DNA of 64,000 bases from Sideroxydans sp. (GTDB lineage Bacteria > Pseudomonadota > Gammaproteobacteria > Burkholderiales > Gallionellaceae). Position 1 is the first letter of the stretch. Each line of letters opens with the position of its first letter. Below the pieces are notes generated by a model. The model saw only the letters and a list, made by a program, of their open reading frames with translations. It ran no database searches and was not told the DNA's origin. Positions 1 to 8,498 of the stretch are shown piece by piece. The DNA lies in the NCBI GenBank assembly GCA_024636935.1, contig JAGXGC010000005.1, positions 62,001 to 126,000 of the forward strand, in the 5' to 3' direction. Made by a program: the position numbers and the translations under genes.

Positions 1-935
1 TGTACGGCATGTCCATGATCTATGGCGGCACAGGTTCGCTGGATGTACAGACTATCTCCAACGTCATTAAGGCAGGTCAAGGTAATGACATGCTGTTGGT
101 GTTCGGCTTGGCCTTCTTAGTGGCCGGTCTGGCATTCAAGCTGGGCGCCGTACCGTTCCACATGTGGGTGCCGGATGTGTATCACGGTGCACCAACCGCA
201 ATGACTCTTTTCATCGGTTCCGCGCCCAAACTGGCCGCATTCGCCTTCGTCATGCGTATCCTTGTTGAGTCGCTGCAACCGTTGATGATCCACTGGGCGG
301 GTATGCTGGCGGTGCTGGCAGTGCTGTCGATGGGTGTCGGTAACATCACTGCCATCGCGCAGACCAACATCAAGCGTATGTTTGCTTATTCGACCATCGC
401 ACACATGGGCTTCCTGTTGCTGGGTGTGTTGAGCGGTACGCTGGATGGATACAGCTCCGCCATGTTCTATGCGGTGATCTATGTGCTGATGACGCTGGGT
501 GGCTTCGGCATGATCATGCTGCTGTCGCGCGAGGGTTTCGAGGCGGACAACCTGAACGACTTCAAGGGCTTGAATCAGCGTAGCCCGTGGCTCGCATTCA
601 TGATGCTGTTGCTGATGTTCTCCATGGCAGGTGTGCCACCGACCGTGGGCTTCTACGCCAAGTTTTCGGTACTGAACGCAGCCCTGCAAGCTGGTCATCT
701 GACGCTAGTCATCGCTGCGGTCATCTTCTCCTTGATCGGCGCTTTCTATTACCTGCGTATCGTCAAGCTGATGTACTTCGATGCTCCGGAAAGCCATGAA
801 AAGGTCTACATGCAGCCGGACAGCACGCTGCTTATCTCCATCAATGGTCTGGCGGTGCTGATGCTCGGCATCATGCCCAACACATTGATGGCGATCTGTG
901 CCGCCTCGATCCAGCAGTCGTTGTTGTTGCATTGA
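1..935 (+). CDS. nuoN: NADH-quinone oxidoreductase subunit N (3' part)
   Basis: C-terminal part of NuoN, an antiporter-like membrane subunit of respiratory complex I that takes part in proton pumping. The frame is open at the left edge (first full codon at base 3), so the start lies outside the window. About 310 residues are visible, mostly hydrophobic helices. Two blocks typical of the proton-translocating antiporter family stand out: '[18 protein letters not shown]' near the left edge and '[18 protein letters not shown]' about 70 residues later, each with a conserved Lys in a membrane helix. NuoN rather than NuoL or NuoM is chosen from the C-terminal pattern and from being the last gene before a terminator, as expected for the end of a nuo operon. 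Confidence 0.93.
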   Translation, partial: YGMSMIYGGTGSLDVQTISNVIKAGQGNDMLLVFGLAFLVAGLAFKLGAVPFHMWVPDVYHGAPTAMTLFIGSAPKLAAFAFVMRILVESLQPLMIHWAGMLAVLAVLSMGVGNITAIAQTNIKRMFAYSTIAHMGFLLLGVLSGTLDGYSSAMFYAVIYVLMTLGGFGMIMLLSREGFEADNLNDFKGLNQRSPWLAFMMLLLMFSMAGVPPTVGFYAKFSVLNAALQAGHLTLVIAAVIFSLIGAFYYLRIVKLMYFDAPESHEKVYMQPDSTLLISINGLAVLMLGIMPNTLMAICAASIQQSLLLH

Positions 936-956
936 TAGATTAATGAAGCCACGAAC

Positions 957-980
957 ACTCCCGCTACGGCGGGAGTTTTC
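957..980 (+). terminator. Rho-independent terminator after nuoN
   Basis: A perfect 8-bp stem, ACTCCCGC (957-964) paired with GCGGGAGT (969-976), closes a TACG tetraloop and runs directly into TTTTC. It ends the nuo operon and lies before the Nudix gene. Confidence 0.85.
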
Positions 981-1019
981 ATTTGAGGGATGCGATCTCG
1001 TAACGAAAGAGAGGTAGAT

Positions 1020-1571
1020 ATGGACCTGACGGAAAAAAAACTCGCCAGTAGCGTGATGTACGAAGGTGGCTTCCTGAAAGTGTTGAAAGATGATGTGCAA
1101 CTGCCGGACGGCAGCACCAGCACGCGTGAATATCTGACGCATCCTGGGGCGGTCGCCATGCTGGCGATATTGGATAACGGCCAACTAGTGATGGAACGAC
1201 AGCATCGCTATCCCTGGCATCAGGACTTTATCGAACTGCCAGCTGGCAAGATCGATGCGGGAGAGGACATCCTTGTCACCGCGCAAAGGGAATTATTGGA
1301 AGAGACCGGCTACGTCGCCAAAGAATGGATACACCTCACCACAGCCGCACCTTGCATCGGCTATTCAGATGAGCGCATGGAATATTTCATCGCGCGCGAC
1401 TTGAGTCATCAGGGCAGCCAACTGGATGAAGGTGAGTTTTTGGAAGTGTTCGAGCTGTCGCTTGAAGAATCGCTGGAGTGGGTGCGTAGCGGCAAGATCA
1501 CCGACAGCAAGACTATCGTCGGTTTGTTCTGGCTGGAGAAAGTACTAAGCGGGTGCTGGAACGCACCGTAA
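1020..1571 (+). CDS. nudF: Nudix hydrolase, ADP-ribose pyrophosphatase type
   Basis: A 183-residue Nudix hydrolase that probably splits ADP-ribose into AMP and ribose 5-phosphate, a house-cleaning reaction in the cytoplasm. The complete Nudix box is visible at residues 76-98: Gly76, Glu82, then RELLEETG at 90-97 with the metal-binding glutamates. Preceding residues (ERQHRYPW..IELPAGK) are typical of the ADPRase branch. The start at 1020 is chosen because GAGAGG lies just upstream; the in-frame ATG at 990 would add ten residues not seen in the family. It stands alone between the nuo terminator and amt. The NudF assignment is by family resemblance; substrate is inferred. Confidence 0.85.
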   Translation: MDLTEKKLASSVMYEGGFLKVLKDDVQLPDGSTSTREYLTHPGAVAMLAILDNGQLVMERQHRYPWHQDFIELPAGKIDAGEDILVTAQRELLEETGYVAKEWIHLTTAAPCIGYSDERMEYFIARDLSHQGSQLDEGEFLEVFELSLEESLEWVRSGKITDSKTIVGLFWLEKVLSGCWNAP

Positions 1572-1594
1572 TAAGGCATCAATTCAGTGCGTCA

Positions 1595-1613
1595 TGCACT
1601 GTAATGGTGTGCA
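1595..1613 (+). promoter_or_regulatory. Possible NtrC enhancer site upstream of amt
   Basis: TGCACT-GTAAT-GGTGTGCA resembles the NtrC binding consensus (TGCACY-N5-GGTGCA) with one inserted base. It overlaps a perfect inverted repeat, CAGTGC (1585-1590) and GCACTG (1596-1601). The position, about 65-80 bases upstream of the sigma-54 promoter, is usual for an NtrC enhancer. Inference only. Confidence 0.45.
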
Positions 1614-1674
1614 TTGAGCCTTGTTTGCTGTGCTACACCATATAAATGGTATATAAATCAGAGGTAGAGCGGGC

Positions 1675-1690
1675 TGGCACAGTGTTTGCA
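1675..1690 (+). promoter_or_regulatory. Sigma-54 (RpoN) promoter of amt
   Basis: TGGCACAGTGTTTGCA matches the sigma-54 consensus TGGCACG-N4-TTGCA at all but one fixed position, with the required GG-N10-GC spacing (GG at 1676-1677, GC at 1688-1689). It lies 37 bases before the amt ATG at 1727. Nitrogen-controlled sigma-54 expression of amt is well known in proteobacteria. Confidence 0.88.
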
Positions 1691-1726
1691 TGCGTATTTG
1701 CGTTTTGCACTTTTTCGGAGAATGTC

Positions 1727-2929
1727 ATGGAAGAACTCAAGGTCAGTAGTGATGCACTTTTCATCCTGCTCGGTGCCATCATGGTGCTCGCGATGCATGC
1801 GGGTTTCGCTTTTCTGGAATTGGGAACGGTGCGCAAGAAGAATCAGGTCAATGCACTGGTCAAGATCCTGAGCGACTTGGCCATCTCCACCATTGCTTAC
1901 TTCTTCATCGGTTATGGCATCGCGTACGGGATACACTTTTTTGCCGGCGCAGAGCAACTGGCGCAGAAAAATGGCTATGACTTGGTCAAGTTCTTCTTCT
2001 TGATGACCTTCGCCGCAGCTATTCCGGCCATTGTTTCAGGCGGCATCGCTGAACGCGCGAGATTCAATCCGCAACTGGCCGCAACCTTCATGCTGGTCGG
2101 TTTTGTCTATCCCTTCTTTGAAGGCATCGCTTGGAACGGTGCTTACGGTATACAAGATTGGCTGGCGGCAAGTTTTGGGGCCAGCTTTCACGACTTCGCG
2201 GGTTCAGTGGTGGTGCATGCGGTCGGTGGCTGGATCGGTCTCGCCGCTGTACTGCTGCTCGGCGCGCGCCATGGTCGGTACACCAAGGAAGGCCGCATCT
2301 CTGCGCACCCGCCGTCCAGTATTCCCTTTTTGGCATTGGGTGCGTGGATACTCACTGTCGGTTGGTTCGGTTTCAATGTAATGAGTGCACAAACCATCAC
2401 CGGCATCAGTGGTTTGGTCGCGGTCAATTCCTTGATGGCGATGGTCGGCGGCACACTTACCGCGCTATGGGTCGGCAAGAACGACCCCGGCTTTGTACAT
2501 AACGGCCCATTGGCCGGACTGGTTGCCGTATGCGCCGGCTCCGATCTGATGCATCCCATCGGCGCGCTTATCGTGGGCGGGGTCGCTGGCGCATTGTTTG
2601 TCGTCATGTTCACCCTTACCCAGAACCGCTGGAAGATAGACGACGTGCTCGGTGTGTGGCCGTTGCACGGTCTGTGCGGAGCATGGGGTGGTATCGCAGC
2701 CGGCATCTTTGGTGCAAAAGCGTTGGGCGGACTCGGTGGCGTCAGCTTCATGTCGCAACTCATCGGTACGTTGCTGGGTATCGGTGTCGCACTTGTGGGC
2801 GGATTCATCGTCTATGGTGGAATCAAGAAACTGGTTGGTATCCGACTGGATCGTGAAGAAGAATTCAACGGTGCCGATCTGACCATACACAAGATCAGCG
2901 CGTCAGCAGAGCGCGAATCGGGTTGGTGA
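1727..2929 (+). CDS. amt: Ammonium transporter, Amt family
   Basis: A 400-residue inner-membrane ammonium channel with about eleven hydrophobic helices. The twin pore histidines are visible as His164 (in DFAGSVVVHAVGGW) and His314 (in PLHGLCGAWGG), with the conserved Asp156 before the first. There is no cleavable signal peptide from the chosen start. ATG 1727 is preferred over an in-frame ATG at 1646 because GGAG lies six bases upstream and because the sigma-54 promoter at 1675-1690 would place the transcript start after 1646. No glnK gene lies next to it, unlike many amtB loci. The promoter implies induction under nitrogen limitation. Confidence 0.93.
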   Translation: MEELKVSSDALFILLGAIMVLAMHAGFAFLELGTVRKKNQVNALVKILSDLAISTIAYFFIGYGIAYGIHFFAGAEQLAQKNGYDLVKFFFLMTFAAAIPAIVSGGIAERARFNPQLAATFMLVGFVYPFFEGIAWNGAYGIQDWLAASFGASFHDFAGSVVVHAVGGWIGLAAVLLLGARHGRYTKEGRISAHPPSSIPFLALGAWILTVGWFGFNVMSAQTITGISGLVAVNSLMAMVGGTLTALWVGKNDPGFVHNGPLAGLVAVCAGSDLMHPIGALIVGGVAGALFVVMFTLTQNRWKIDDVLGVWPLHGLCGAWGGIAAGIFGAKALGGLGGVSFMSQLIGTLLGIGVALVGGFIVYGGIKKLVGIRLDREEEFNGADLTIHKISASAERESGW

Positions 2930-2961
2930 TTCGAGGTTCTTTTTGTTGATAGAAATACTGC

Positions 2962-2985
2962 ACGGCGATCCTTTGGGGTCGCCGT
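2962..2985 (+). terminator. Hairpin after amt, possible terminator
   Basis: ACGGCGATCC pairs with GGGGTCGCCGT through about ten base pairs (one G-T) around a TTTG loop. Only a weak T-rich stretch (TGCGTTT) follows, so termination is likely but not certain. Confidence 0.55.
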
Positions 2986-3075
2986 TGCGTTTGGATACTA
3001 AGTGGAAGTGCTGGGCCTGCTTTTCTGAAATAGATATGATCGTTTACAGTCCGTAGCCTTCTCCGATTAACTCGG

Positions 3076-3081
3076 TAGAAT
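3076..3081 (+). promoter_or_regulatory. Possible -10 element before the HDOD gene
   Basis: TAGAAT sits in the context CGGTAGAATAGCCGC, 40 bases before the HDOD start. Nearly the same string, CGGTAGAATCGCCGC, occurs before hisC at 38851. No good -35 box is visible, so this is a weak call. Confidence 0.35.
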
Positions 3082-3120
3082 AGCCGCAGTTTTGCTAAAC
3101 CCGAATGGACACCTTGCCAC

Positions 3121-3963
3121 ATGATTCAAGGGAAGATCGACTTCAAGAGCGTGCCGGTGCAGCCCGGCATCATCTCTGACATCATCAATCTGGATATCGA
3201 ATCCAGTGACTATTTCCAGCGACTGGATGATCTGATCGGGTCTGACCAGGGGGTGGCTTCGCTGGTGCTCAGGGTCGTCAATTCTCCGTTGTATAGTCGC
3301 GGTAACAAGGTGGGGACCATTCCGCTGGCAATCAGTCTGCTCGGATACAGTGTGCTACGTTCGCTTGCGTTGCTGGCATTCAGTCGTTCATTGTTTTCGG
3401 AAACTCGCCATCCCGAGTTTCGCCAGCATATCTGGCAACACTCCTTGCTGACCGCGCTGGCCAGCCAGCGTATCTGTCAAAGTCTGGAGGGTGGTAAGCA
3501 TGGCGATGAGGCGTTCATTGCGGGATTGATGCATGATATCGGTAAGGTGCTGATGTTCACGCAGCATCCGGCACTTTACGAAAAAGTGTTTCAGCACATG
3601 ACCGAGTCTGCATGTTCCAGCGCACAGGCCGAGCAGCTATATTTTGGTTTCGATCATTTTCAGGTGGGCCGTGAAGCCGTGAAGGAATGGCGATTGCCGA
3701 GTCGTTTCAACGCTTATATGGGCGGCGAATTGATGCATCCACATCCGGAGGAAGACGGCAGCTCGGTGTTGCTGAGTCTGGTGGCGGCCAATGCATTGCT
3801 CAAGTCGGCAGGGATCGGAAGCCATCAGACTACGGAGCCGGAAGGCAGGCGGTCGTTGCTACAATCATTCGGGCTCGATGAGGCGTTGTGCAATCGATTG
3901 CTGGATGAAGAATTCATAGAGAGTCTGAAAGAAACCGAAATTTACCGCCTGTGTATGATCTAG
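3121..3963 (+). CDS. HDOD domain signalling protein
   Basis: A 280-residue soluble protein that is almost entirely an HDOD domain, a relative of HD phosphohydrolases found in bacterial signalling. Residues 1-90 carry the typical helical start (LVLRVVNSPLYSR, then ISLLGYSVLRSLAL). Around residue 137 comes GLMHDIGKVLMF, the HDIGK block, after HIWQHSLLTA. HDOD proteins usually act as signalling scaffolds rather than as enzymes. The stop is separated by one base from the ATG of the downstream nucleotidyl cyclase, so the two are almost certainly co-transcribed and probably work together. The input signal is unknown. Confidence 0.85.
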   Translation: MIQGKIDFKSVPVQPGIISDIINLDIESSDYFQRLDDLIGSDQGVASLVLRVVNSPLYSRGNKVGTIPLAISLLGYSVLRSLALLAFSRSLFSETRHPEFRQHIWQHSLLTALASQRICQSLEGGKHGDEAFIAGLMHDIGKVLMFTQHPALYEKVFQHMTESACSSAQAEQLYFGFDHFQVGREAVKEWRLPSRFNAYMGGELMHPHPEEDGSSVLLSLVAANALLKSAGIGSHQTTEPEGRRSLLQSFGLDEALCNRLLDEEFIESLKETEIYRLCMI

Positions 3964-3964
3964 C

Positions 3965-5566
3965 ATGACGACTAAATCTGATCTCGATATTCCCTGCAAG
4001 ATATCTGTGACATCGCTGGAGCACGGCATCTGGCCGGGGTTGAAGGCTGCATTGGAGCCGGTACTTGATAGGCTGGGGTTGGTGCGCCTCTCGGCACCCG
4101 TGATGTTGGTGTTGCATGATGCGGTAGATGTCGCGGTCAAAGAGATGCACTTCGATGCTTTCCGGTGCTTGGCGGAGGAAGAGTTCGGCATGGTGACGGA
4201 CAGCAACAGTGCCGATCTGGAAGCATTGTTCGATGCCGAGGTAAGCGAACATGGTTCGCAGAACATCGCGCAATACTGCAAGAACAATGGTCAGTGTGTG
4301 GAGATCGTCTTTCCGGTGACGGGGGATGACATCCTGTCAATCAAGGTTCCGGTTGAATGGGATATCGCGCAATGCGGCACCTCTGGGCTGGTCGAGGCGC
4401 TGGGTATGCAATGGAAGCAAACCGCACCTGCAGATGGGGAGGTTGTTTGTGTGTACACCCTCGATAAGGTCGAGCCCGATTCGGCTTCAGCGCGACAGGG
4501 GATACTGCTCGATGAGAAATCCGGTCAGACAAGTATTCAGGACATCTGCAAAAAACTTGGCTACGGTCTGATTCGCTTTTCCAGTGCTGGCGAAGTCATC
4601 GCGGTGACACGGACCATGCTGGAAAGTCTGAGATTGCCGACGGATGCGGCTTCTATCAGCGATCTGTGTACGGCCATCCCGTTCAATTTCTACAACGACG
4701 TGATTTGGGGGCTGGCGTTGGCGGGGGAGGGGGTATTCGAGAACTATCGTACACGTGTCTATTTGGCGGGTGTGGAAGGTCATTCTGCCCTGTTCAATGT
4801 CAGTGGCTATAGAGATGAGGAGGCAGTCATCCATTCCCTGTGGCAGATCGTATCACTCGACGAAGGTACGCTCCATCTGGGGGAAGGTTCGATCTTGAGC
4901 GAAGCGCGGATCCATAACATCACACGCAACTATGTGCCGCAGATGGTCGAGGAAAAAGCCCGTGAAGCGGTGCAGCTGGGCAAGGAAAAATTGATCAATG
5001 AAGAAGGTGAGATCGCGGTGCTGTTCTGTGACATCGTCGGCTTCACCTCTTTCGTGGAAAGCAACGCCAGCAGCGAATCGATCATCAACACGCTCAACAC
5101 CATCTTGCGCCGGGTATCCGGTTCGGTCCGGCGGCATAAGGGCTATATAGACAAGTTCATGGGAGATAGCGTGATGGCGATCTTCCGCGCGCCGGCAGAT
5201 GCACTGGCCGCCGCCATCGATATGCAATTGCACGCCGCCGACATTAACGGTCTGCGTTCCCGTGCCGGTCAGGATGCCTTGAGTCTGCGTATCGGGATTC
5301 ACTGGGGTGAGGTCGTCATTGGTAACGTGGGTATCCCGGAAAGACTGGACTGGACTGCAATCGGCGATGTCGTCAATACCGCATCGCGCATCGAGAAGAG
5401 CTGTCATCCCGGTTCCATTCTGATCAGCCAGACACTGCGCGATGTGGTCGATGTCGCGCAGCATCCCGAGATAAGTTTCGGCGATATTTTTACTATCCAT
5501 GTCAAAGGCAAGCGCGAAGGTCTGTCTGTGTGTCATATCTCCCGAGCTGCGGATAGCAAGACATGA
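3965..5566 (+). CDS. Class III adenylate/guanylate cyclase with unknown N-terminal region
   Basis: A 533-residue protein. The C-terminal part (about 345-510) is a class III nucleotidyl cyclase domain. It shows the first metal-binding Asp in VLFCDIVGFTSF, the second metal Asp and substrate-contact Lys in GYIDKFMGDSVMAIF, and the TAIGDVVNTASRIE block with the transition-state Asn and Arg. It should make cAMP; cGMP cannot be excluded. The first 340 residues have no signal peptide or membrane helix and match no domain I recognise. The gene starts one base after the HDOD gene stop, so the HDOD protein may regulate it. Confidence 0.85.
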   Translation: MTTKSDLDIPCKISVTSLEHGIWPGLKAALEPVLDRLGLVRLSAPVMLVLHDAVDVAVKEMHFDAFRCLAEEEFGMVTDSNSADLEALFDAEVSEHGSQNIAQYCKNNGQCVEIVFPVTGDDILSIKVPVEWDIAQCGTSGLVEALGMQWKQTAPADGEVVCVYTLDKVEPDSASARQGILLDEKSGQTSIQDICKKLGYGLIRFSSAGEVIAVTRTMLESLRLPTDAASISDLCTAIPFNFYNDVIWGLALAGEGVFENYRTRVYLAGVEGHSALFNVSGYRDEEAVIHSLWQIVSLDEGTLHLGEGSILSEARIHNITRNYVPQMVEEKAREAVQLGKEKLINEEGEIAVLFCDIVGFTSFVESNASSESIINTLNTILRRVSGSVRRHKGYIDKFMGDSVMAIFRAPADALAAAIDMQLHAADINGLRSRAGQDALSLRIGIHWGEVVIGNVGIPERLDWTAIGDVVNTASRIEKSCHPGSILISQTLRDVVDVAQHPEISFGDIFTIHVKGKREGLSVCHISRAADSKT

Positions 5567-5640
5567 CGATTTCGACTGGAGCATTTTAGGTACTCATCAC
5601 ACGGGTCTGATCTGACCTGTACTTTTAGTGGAGGCATACC

Positions 5641-5982
5641 GTGTCAGACTCAGGCAGTGACATTCAATCCATCACAGAGGCGCTGATCGAATTCCGCGAC
5701 GAACGCGACTGGAGACAATTCCACAACCCCAAAGATTTGGCGGCGGCGCTATCCATCGAGGCGGGAGAGTTGCTGGAATGTTTTCTGTGGAAGGCGCACG
5801 GAGATGCGAATATGGAACGTGTAAAAGAGGAGCTGGCGGATGTGTTCGCTTTCGCCTTGCTGATGGCGGAGCATTACAAGTGGGATGTGAAACAGATCAC
5901 GCTGGAGAAGATAGCCAAGAACGCGGAGAAGTATCCCGCGCAAAAAGCTAAAGGTAGCGCTAAAAAATATAACGAACTTTAG
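5641..5982 (+). CDS. MazG-like nucleotide pyrophosphohydrolase (dCTPase type)
   Basis: A 113-residue all-alpha NTP pyrophosphohydrolase of the MazG superfamily, closest in character to small dCTP pyrophosphatases that clean the nucleotide pool. Metal-binding acidic motifs are visible: EAGELLE (about 41-47) and EELADV (about 61-66), with the preceding RDWRQFHNPKDLA segment typical of the family. Translation starts with GTG at 5641, supported by GGAGG at 5630-5634. The stop overlaps the stop of the convergent flgN gene by four bases. Confidence 0.83.
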   Translation: MSDSGSDIQSITEALIEFRDERDWRQFHNPKDLAAALSIEAGELLECFLWKAHGDANMERVKEELADVFAFALLMAEHYKWDVKQITLEKIAKNAEKYPAQKAKGSAKKYNEL

Positions 5983-6431
5983 CCACTACCCAGCGTGCGC
6001 CCGGAACCAGGCATATTGGTTTTGCCTTTGGTGTCGTACAGCCCGGCAGTCTGTTCGGACGCACCGAGTAGTGCTTGCAGCGCTTGCTGGTTGTAACGCA
6101 TGCGCACCTGAATCAGCTCGCCGTTGGTCTTGTTGAGTTGTTGGGCCTGTTCGCTCATACGCTGGATGTCCTGCCAAACGCCGAGAGAGACGGCGGCATT
6201 GCTACGCAACCAAGCTTCGATCTTTTCCGATTCTGCAGGGAGGTATTGCGCACGTTTCTTGATTAGCGCGAGTAGAGCTTCGGCAGCACGTGTTTTCTCG
6301 TGCGAAAGTTCGAGTAGGGGTTCGGTATCAGGGGCGAGCAGAATCTGTTGTTCGCGCTCAAGCAGGCCGACAAAGGCCTGCAGCGCAGAGTGCTCTTCTT
6401 TAAGGCGGGTCTGTGTCTCAGTCGCGTTCAA
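5979..6431 (-). CDS. flgN: Flagellar export chaperone FlgN
   Basis: A 150-residue, highly helical and charged cytoplasmic protein with the expected size and coiled-coil look of FlgN, which escorts hook-filament junction proteins FlgK and FlgL to the flagellar export gate. Sequence similarity within this family is low, so the call leans on position directly behind flgM, with which it overlaps by four bases. Its 3' end overlaps the stop of the convergent MazG-like gene. Confidence 0.82.
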   Translation of the reverse strand: MNATETQTRLKEEHSALQAFVGLLEREQQILLAPDTEPLLELSHEKTRAAEALLALIKKRAQYLPAESEKIEAWLRSNAAVSLGVWQDIQRMSEQAQQLNKTNGELIQVRMRYNQQALQALLGASEQTAGLYDTKGKTNMPGSGRTLGSG

Positions 6432-6739
6432 CGCTGGCTCGCTGAGATGAGGTCGCTTACGGTCTTGATCAGGCCATCTGCTACAGCACCTGTATTGACC
6501 TGGAAGCGGCCTTCGCTGATAGCTTGTTTGATTTCAGCGACTTTCATCGCGTCAATCGCAGGCGCACTGGCCACACTGCTTTCCAGACTGCGCAACTGTG
6601 CGGAAGAGTTGCCCAGATGCACGCTGGTGCCTTCGGCGCTATTGGCAGTAGGGGGGTTACCACCGGTTTGAGCGGCTGGCGTACGGACGGTAGCGTCAGC
6701 CAGATTGCCGGTGACTGATTTAGTGTTGTCGATTTTCAT
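6428..6739 (-). CDS. flgM: Anti-sigma-28 factor FlgM
   Basis: A 103-residue FlgM, which holds the flagellar sigma factor FliA inactive until it is exported through the finished hook. The start MKIDNTKS and the C-terminal helix region (MKVAEIKQAISEGRFQVNTG through ADGLIKTVSDL) are diagnostic; the first half is Ala/Thr/Asn-rich and disordered-looking, as usual. It is the first gene of flgM-flgN, behind a sigma-28 promoter at 6776-6802, which gives the known feedback on FliA. Confidence 0.92.
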   Translation of the reverse strand: MKIDNTKSVTGNLADATVRTPAAQTGGNPPTANSAEGTSVHLGNSSAQLRSLESSVASAPAIDAMKVAEIKQAISEGRFQVNTGAVADGLIKTVSDLISASQR

Positions 6740-6775
6740 AGTAGGGCTCCAACTTTACTGGTTCGATTGGGTCTT

Positions 6776-6802
6776 CTATCGGACCGATTCTGGAAAACTT
6801 TA
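6776..6802 (-). promoter_or_regulatory. Sigma-28 (FliA) promoter of flgMN
   Basis: On the minus strand TAAAGTTT (6795-6802), an 11-base spacer and TCCGATAG (6776-6783) match the FliA consensus TAAAGTTT-N11-GCCGATAA at 14 of 16 positions. It lies 37 bases upstream of the flgM start. Confidence 0.88.
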
Positions 6803-6833
6803 GCATATAGTGAAAATATTTTTAGGATAGTTG

Positions 6834-7523
6834 TCATGGCTGCACTTCGGCGCTGCCATCGGCCATCGTCCGTCCAGTAACTACCTGCGACGAAGTGGTG
6901 CGGATACGCACTATTTCACCTTCTCCTGCATTGTTCATGGCTTTACCTTCCTGGCTGACGACAAAACCTTTGCCGCGTGCACGTAGAGTGACGGTCTGCC
7001 CCTGGCGTATCAGTAGCGGCGCGCGCAGCATGTCTTGACGTAGCACCTGTCCAGCCCCGATAGAGAATTTGAGCGACTTGCCGATGGCCTGCTCGGGGCT
7101 AGTGAGGATGCCGGAGCGGCTAAGTTCGCCGAGTTGCAGGTGGAAATCGGCGGGACCCAAGACAGTTCCCTGTGTCAGTGGCCGACTGGCGACCAGAAGG
7201 TTGAGGGTCACTTTGATATCGGTCTGCAGAAACACGCTCCAGTCAGCTTTGGAAACGCAGCGCACGCCGATGCTGGTCTTGCCTATCAGCTTTGCACCGG
7301 CCGGCAGAAAGGCTTGCAACTTGTCACAGGCCGCAAGTTTGAGGCGGCGGTCGATATCTGTGACCTTTATATGGACTTCACCCGACTGGTTTTTGTTCTG
7401 TGCCTGAGCGAAGGCCAGGGCTGCTGCGCTGATAGCAGCGTGGCTTTGCTGGGATGTAGCCAGCACCGGTCCGCCCCACAGGCAGCCGATCAGCAGAAAT
7501 AAGGACGCCAGCTGTTTGCTCAT
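6834..7523 (-). CDS. flgA: Flagellar P-ring assembly protein FlgA
   Basis: A 229-residue periplasmic chaperone needed to assemble the FlgI P ring. Residues 1-22 form a signal peptide (MSKQLASLFLLIGCLWGGPVLA). A SAF domain covers about 105-165 (SRPLTQGTVLGPADFHLQ, GKSLKFSIGAGQVLRQDML), followed by the conserved end with V-L-RQGQTVTL and GKAMNNAGEGEIVRIR. It is divergent from flgB, with 142 bases between the two starts, so both directions may share a control region. Confidence 0.93.
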   Translation of the reverse strand: MSKQLASLFLLIGCLWGGPVLATSQQSHAAISAAALAFAQAQNKNQSGEVHIKVTDIDRRLKLAACDKLQAFLPAGAKLIGKTSIGVRCVSKADWSVFLQTDIKVTLNLLVASRPLTQGTVLGPADFHLQLGELSRSGILTSPEQAIGKSLKFSIGAGQVLRQDMLRAPLLIRQGQTVTLRARGKGFVVSQEGKAMNNAGEGEIVRIRTTSSQVVTGRTMADGSAEVQP

Positions 7524-7665
7524 GACTGCATTGTCATCTTTTCAGAGAAGGGCGAAGAGGGGAAATAAAGCGGGTTTTTACCTTTAATCGATCGATTGGA
7601 TGGAAAACCTCGGGTCTAGTATGCAATCCATCGTAAAAGTAGTCAGGAAAGGCAGGGTGCTCACC

Positions 7666-8070
7666 ATGGGCGGCAGAATAGACGAACTGTTCCAGTTTCA
7701 TCAAGTGGCGCTGAACTTGCGCGCATCGAGACAAGAACTGATCGCATCCAACATCGCCAATGCGGATACGCCGAACTACAAGGCGAAGGACATCGATTTT
7801 TCCAGTGCGCTTAAAGGTGCGCTGACCGGTACGAGCGCGACGCTGCAACTGGAAGCGACAGCAGCGCATCACTTGTCGGGCGATTCCGGCGAGACGGTGA
7901 TGGGCTCACCCGTACAGTATCGCGTGCCGTTGCAACCAAGCGCTGACGGCAATACGGTAGATATGGATGTGGAGCGTGCTCAATTCGCAGACAACGCGAT
8001 GCGTTATGAGGCGAGCGTGCGCTTCGTCAGCAGCAAGGCTAAGAACGTGTTGGCCGCGTTGCAGAACTAG
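7666..8070 (+). CDS. flgB: Flagellar basal-body rod protein FlgB
   Basis: A 134-residue proximal rod subunit. The family signature [19 protein letters not shown] is near residues 30-48, and the C-terminus ends with the rod-type helix ([19 protein letters not shown]). ATG 7666 ([13 protein letters not shown]) is chosen because family members begin about there; an in-frame ATG at 7600 would add 22 unrelated residues. First gene of the rightward flgBCDEFGHIJ operon. Confidence 0.93.
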   Translation: MGGRIDELFQFHQVALNLRASRQELIASNIANADTPNYKAKDIDFSSALKGALTGTSATLQLEATAAHHLSGDSGETVMGSPVQYRVPLQPSADGNTVDMDVERAQFADNAMRYEASVRFVSSKAKNVLAALQN

Positions 8071-8081
8071 GAGGGCTGATC

Positions 8082-8486
8082 ATGTCATTGTTCAATGTAT
8101 TTAATATCGCCGGCTCAGCCATGTCGGCGCAGGCGCAACGGCTCAATGTGGTGGCCAGCAATCTGGCCAACGTGGATAGCACCACCGGCCCGGACGGCCA
8201 GCCGTACAAGGCGAAACAGGTGGTGTTCGAAACCACGCAAAGCGCAGGCCAGGTCGGATCGGGGGTCAAGGTGTCGGCCGTGGTGGAAGATACTGCGCCC
8301 ATGCGTATGATGTACGACCCGAAACATCCTATGGCAAACGAGCAGGGTTATGTGACCATGCCTAACGTCAATCCTGTGGATGAGATGGTGAATATGATTT
8401 CGGCTTCGCGCTCTTACCAGAACAACGTGGAAGTGATGAACACGTCCAAAACACTGCTAATGAAGACCCTGAGTATCGGGCAATAA
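8082..8486 (+). CDS. flgC: Flagellar basal-body rod protein FlgC
   Basis: A 134-residue rod subunit. It opens with [19 protein letters not shown] and [12 protein letters not shown], the N-terminal rod/hook signature, and has the FlgC-specific middle segment [20 protein letters not shown]. The C-terminal helix [19 protein letters not shown] is the shared axial-protein end. Eleven bases separate it from flgB, with AGGAGG between. Confidence 0.95.
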   Translation: MSLFNVFNIAGSAMSAQAQRLNVVASNLANVDSTTGPDGQPYKAKQVVFETTQSAGQVGSGVKVSAVVEDTAPMRMMYDPKHPMANEQGYVTMPNVNPVDEMVNMISASRSYQNNVEVMNTSKTLLMKTLSIGQ

Positions 8487-8498
8487 AGGAGATAGATC

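Noticed and set aside
2974-2988. TGG-N9-TTGC, a possible second sigma-54 promoter before the HDOD gene
   Set aside because: Only the core TGG and TTGC fit, it lies inside the hairpin after amt, and it is 130 bases from the gene. Probably chance.
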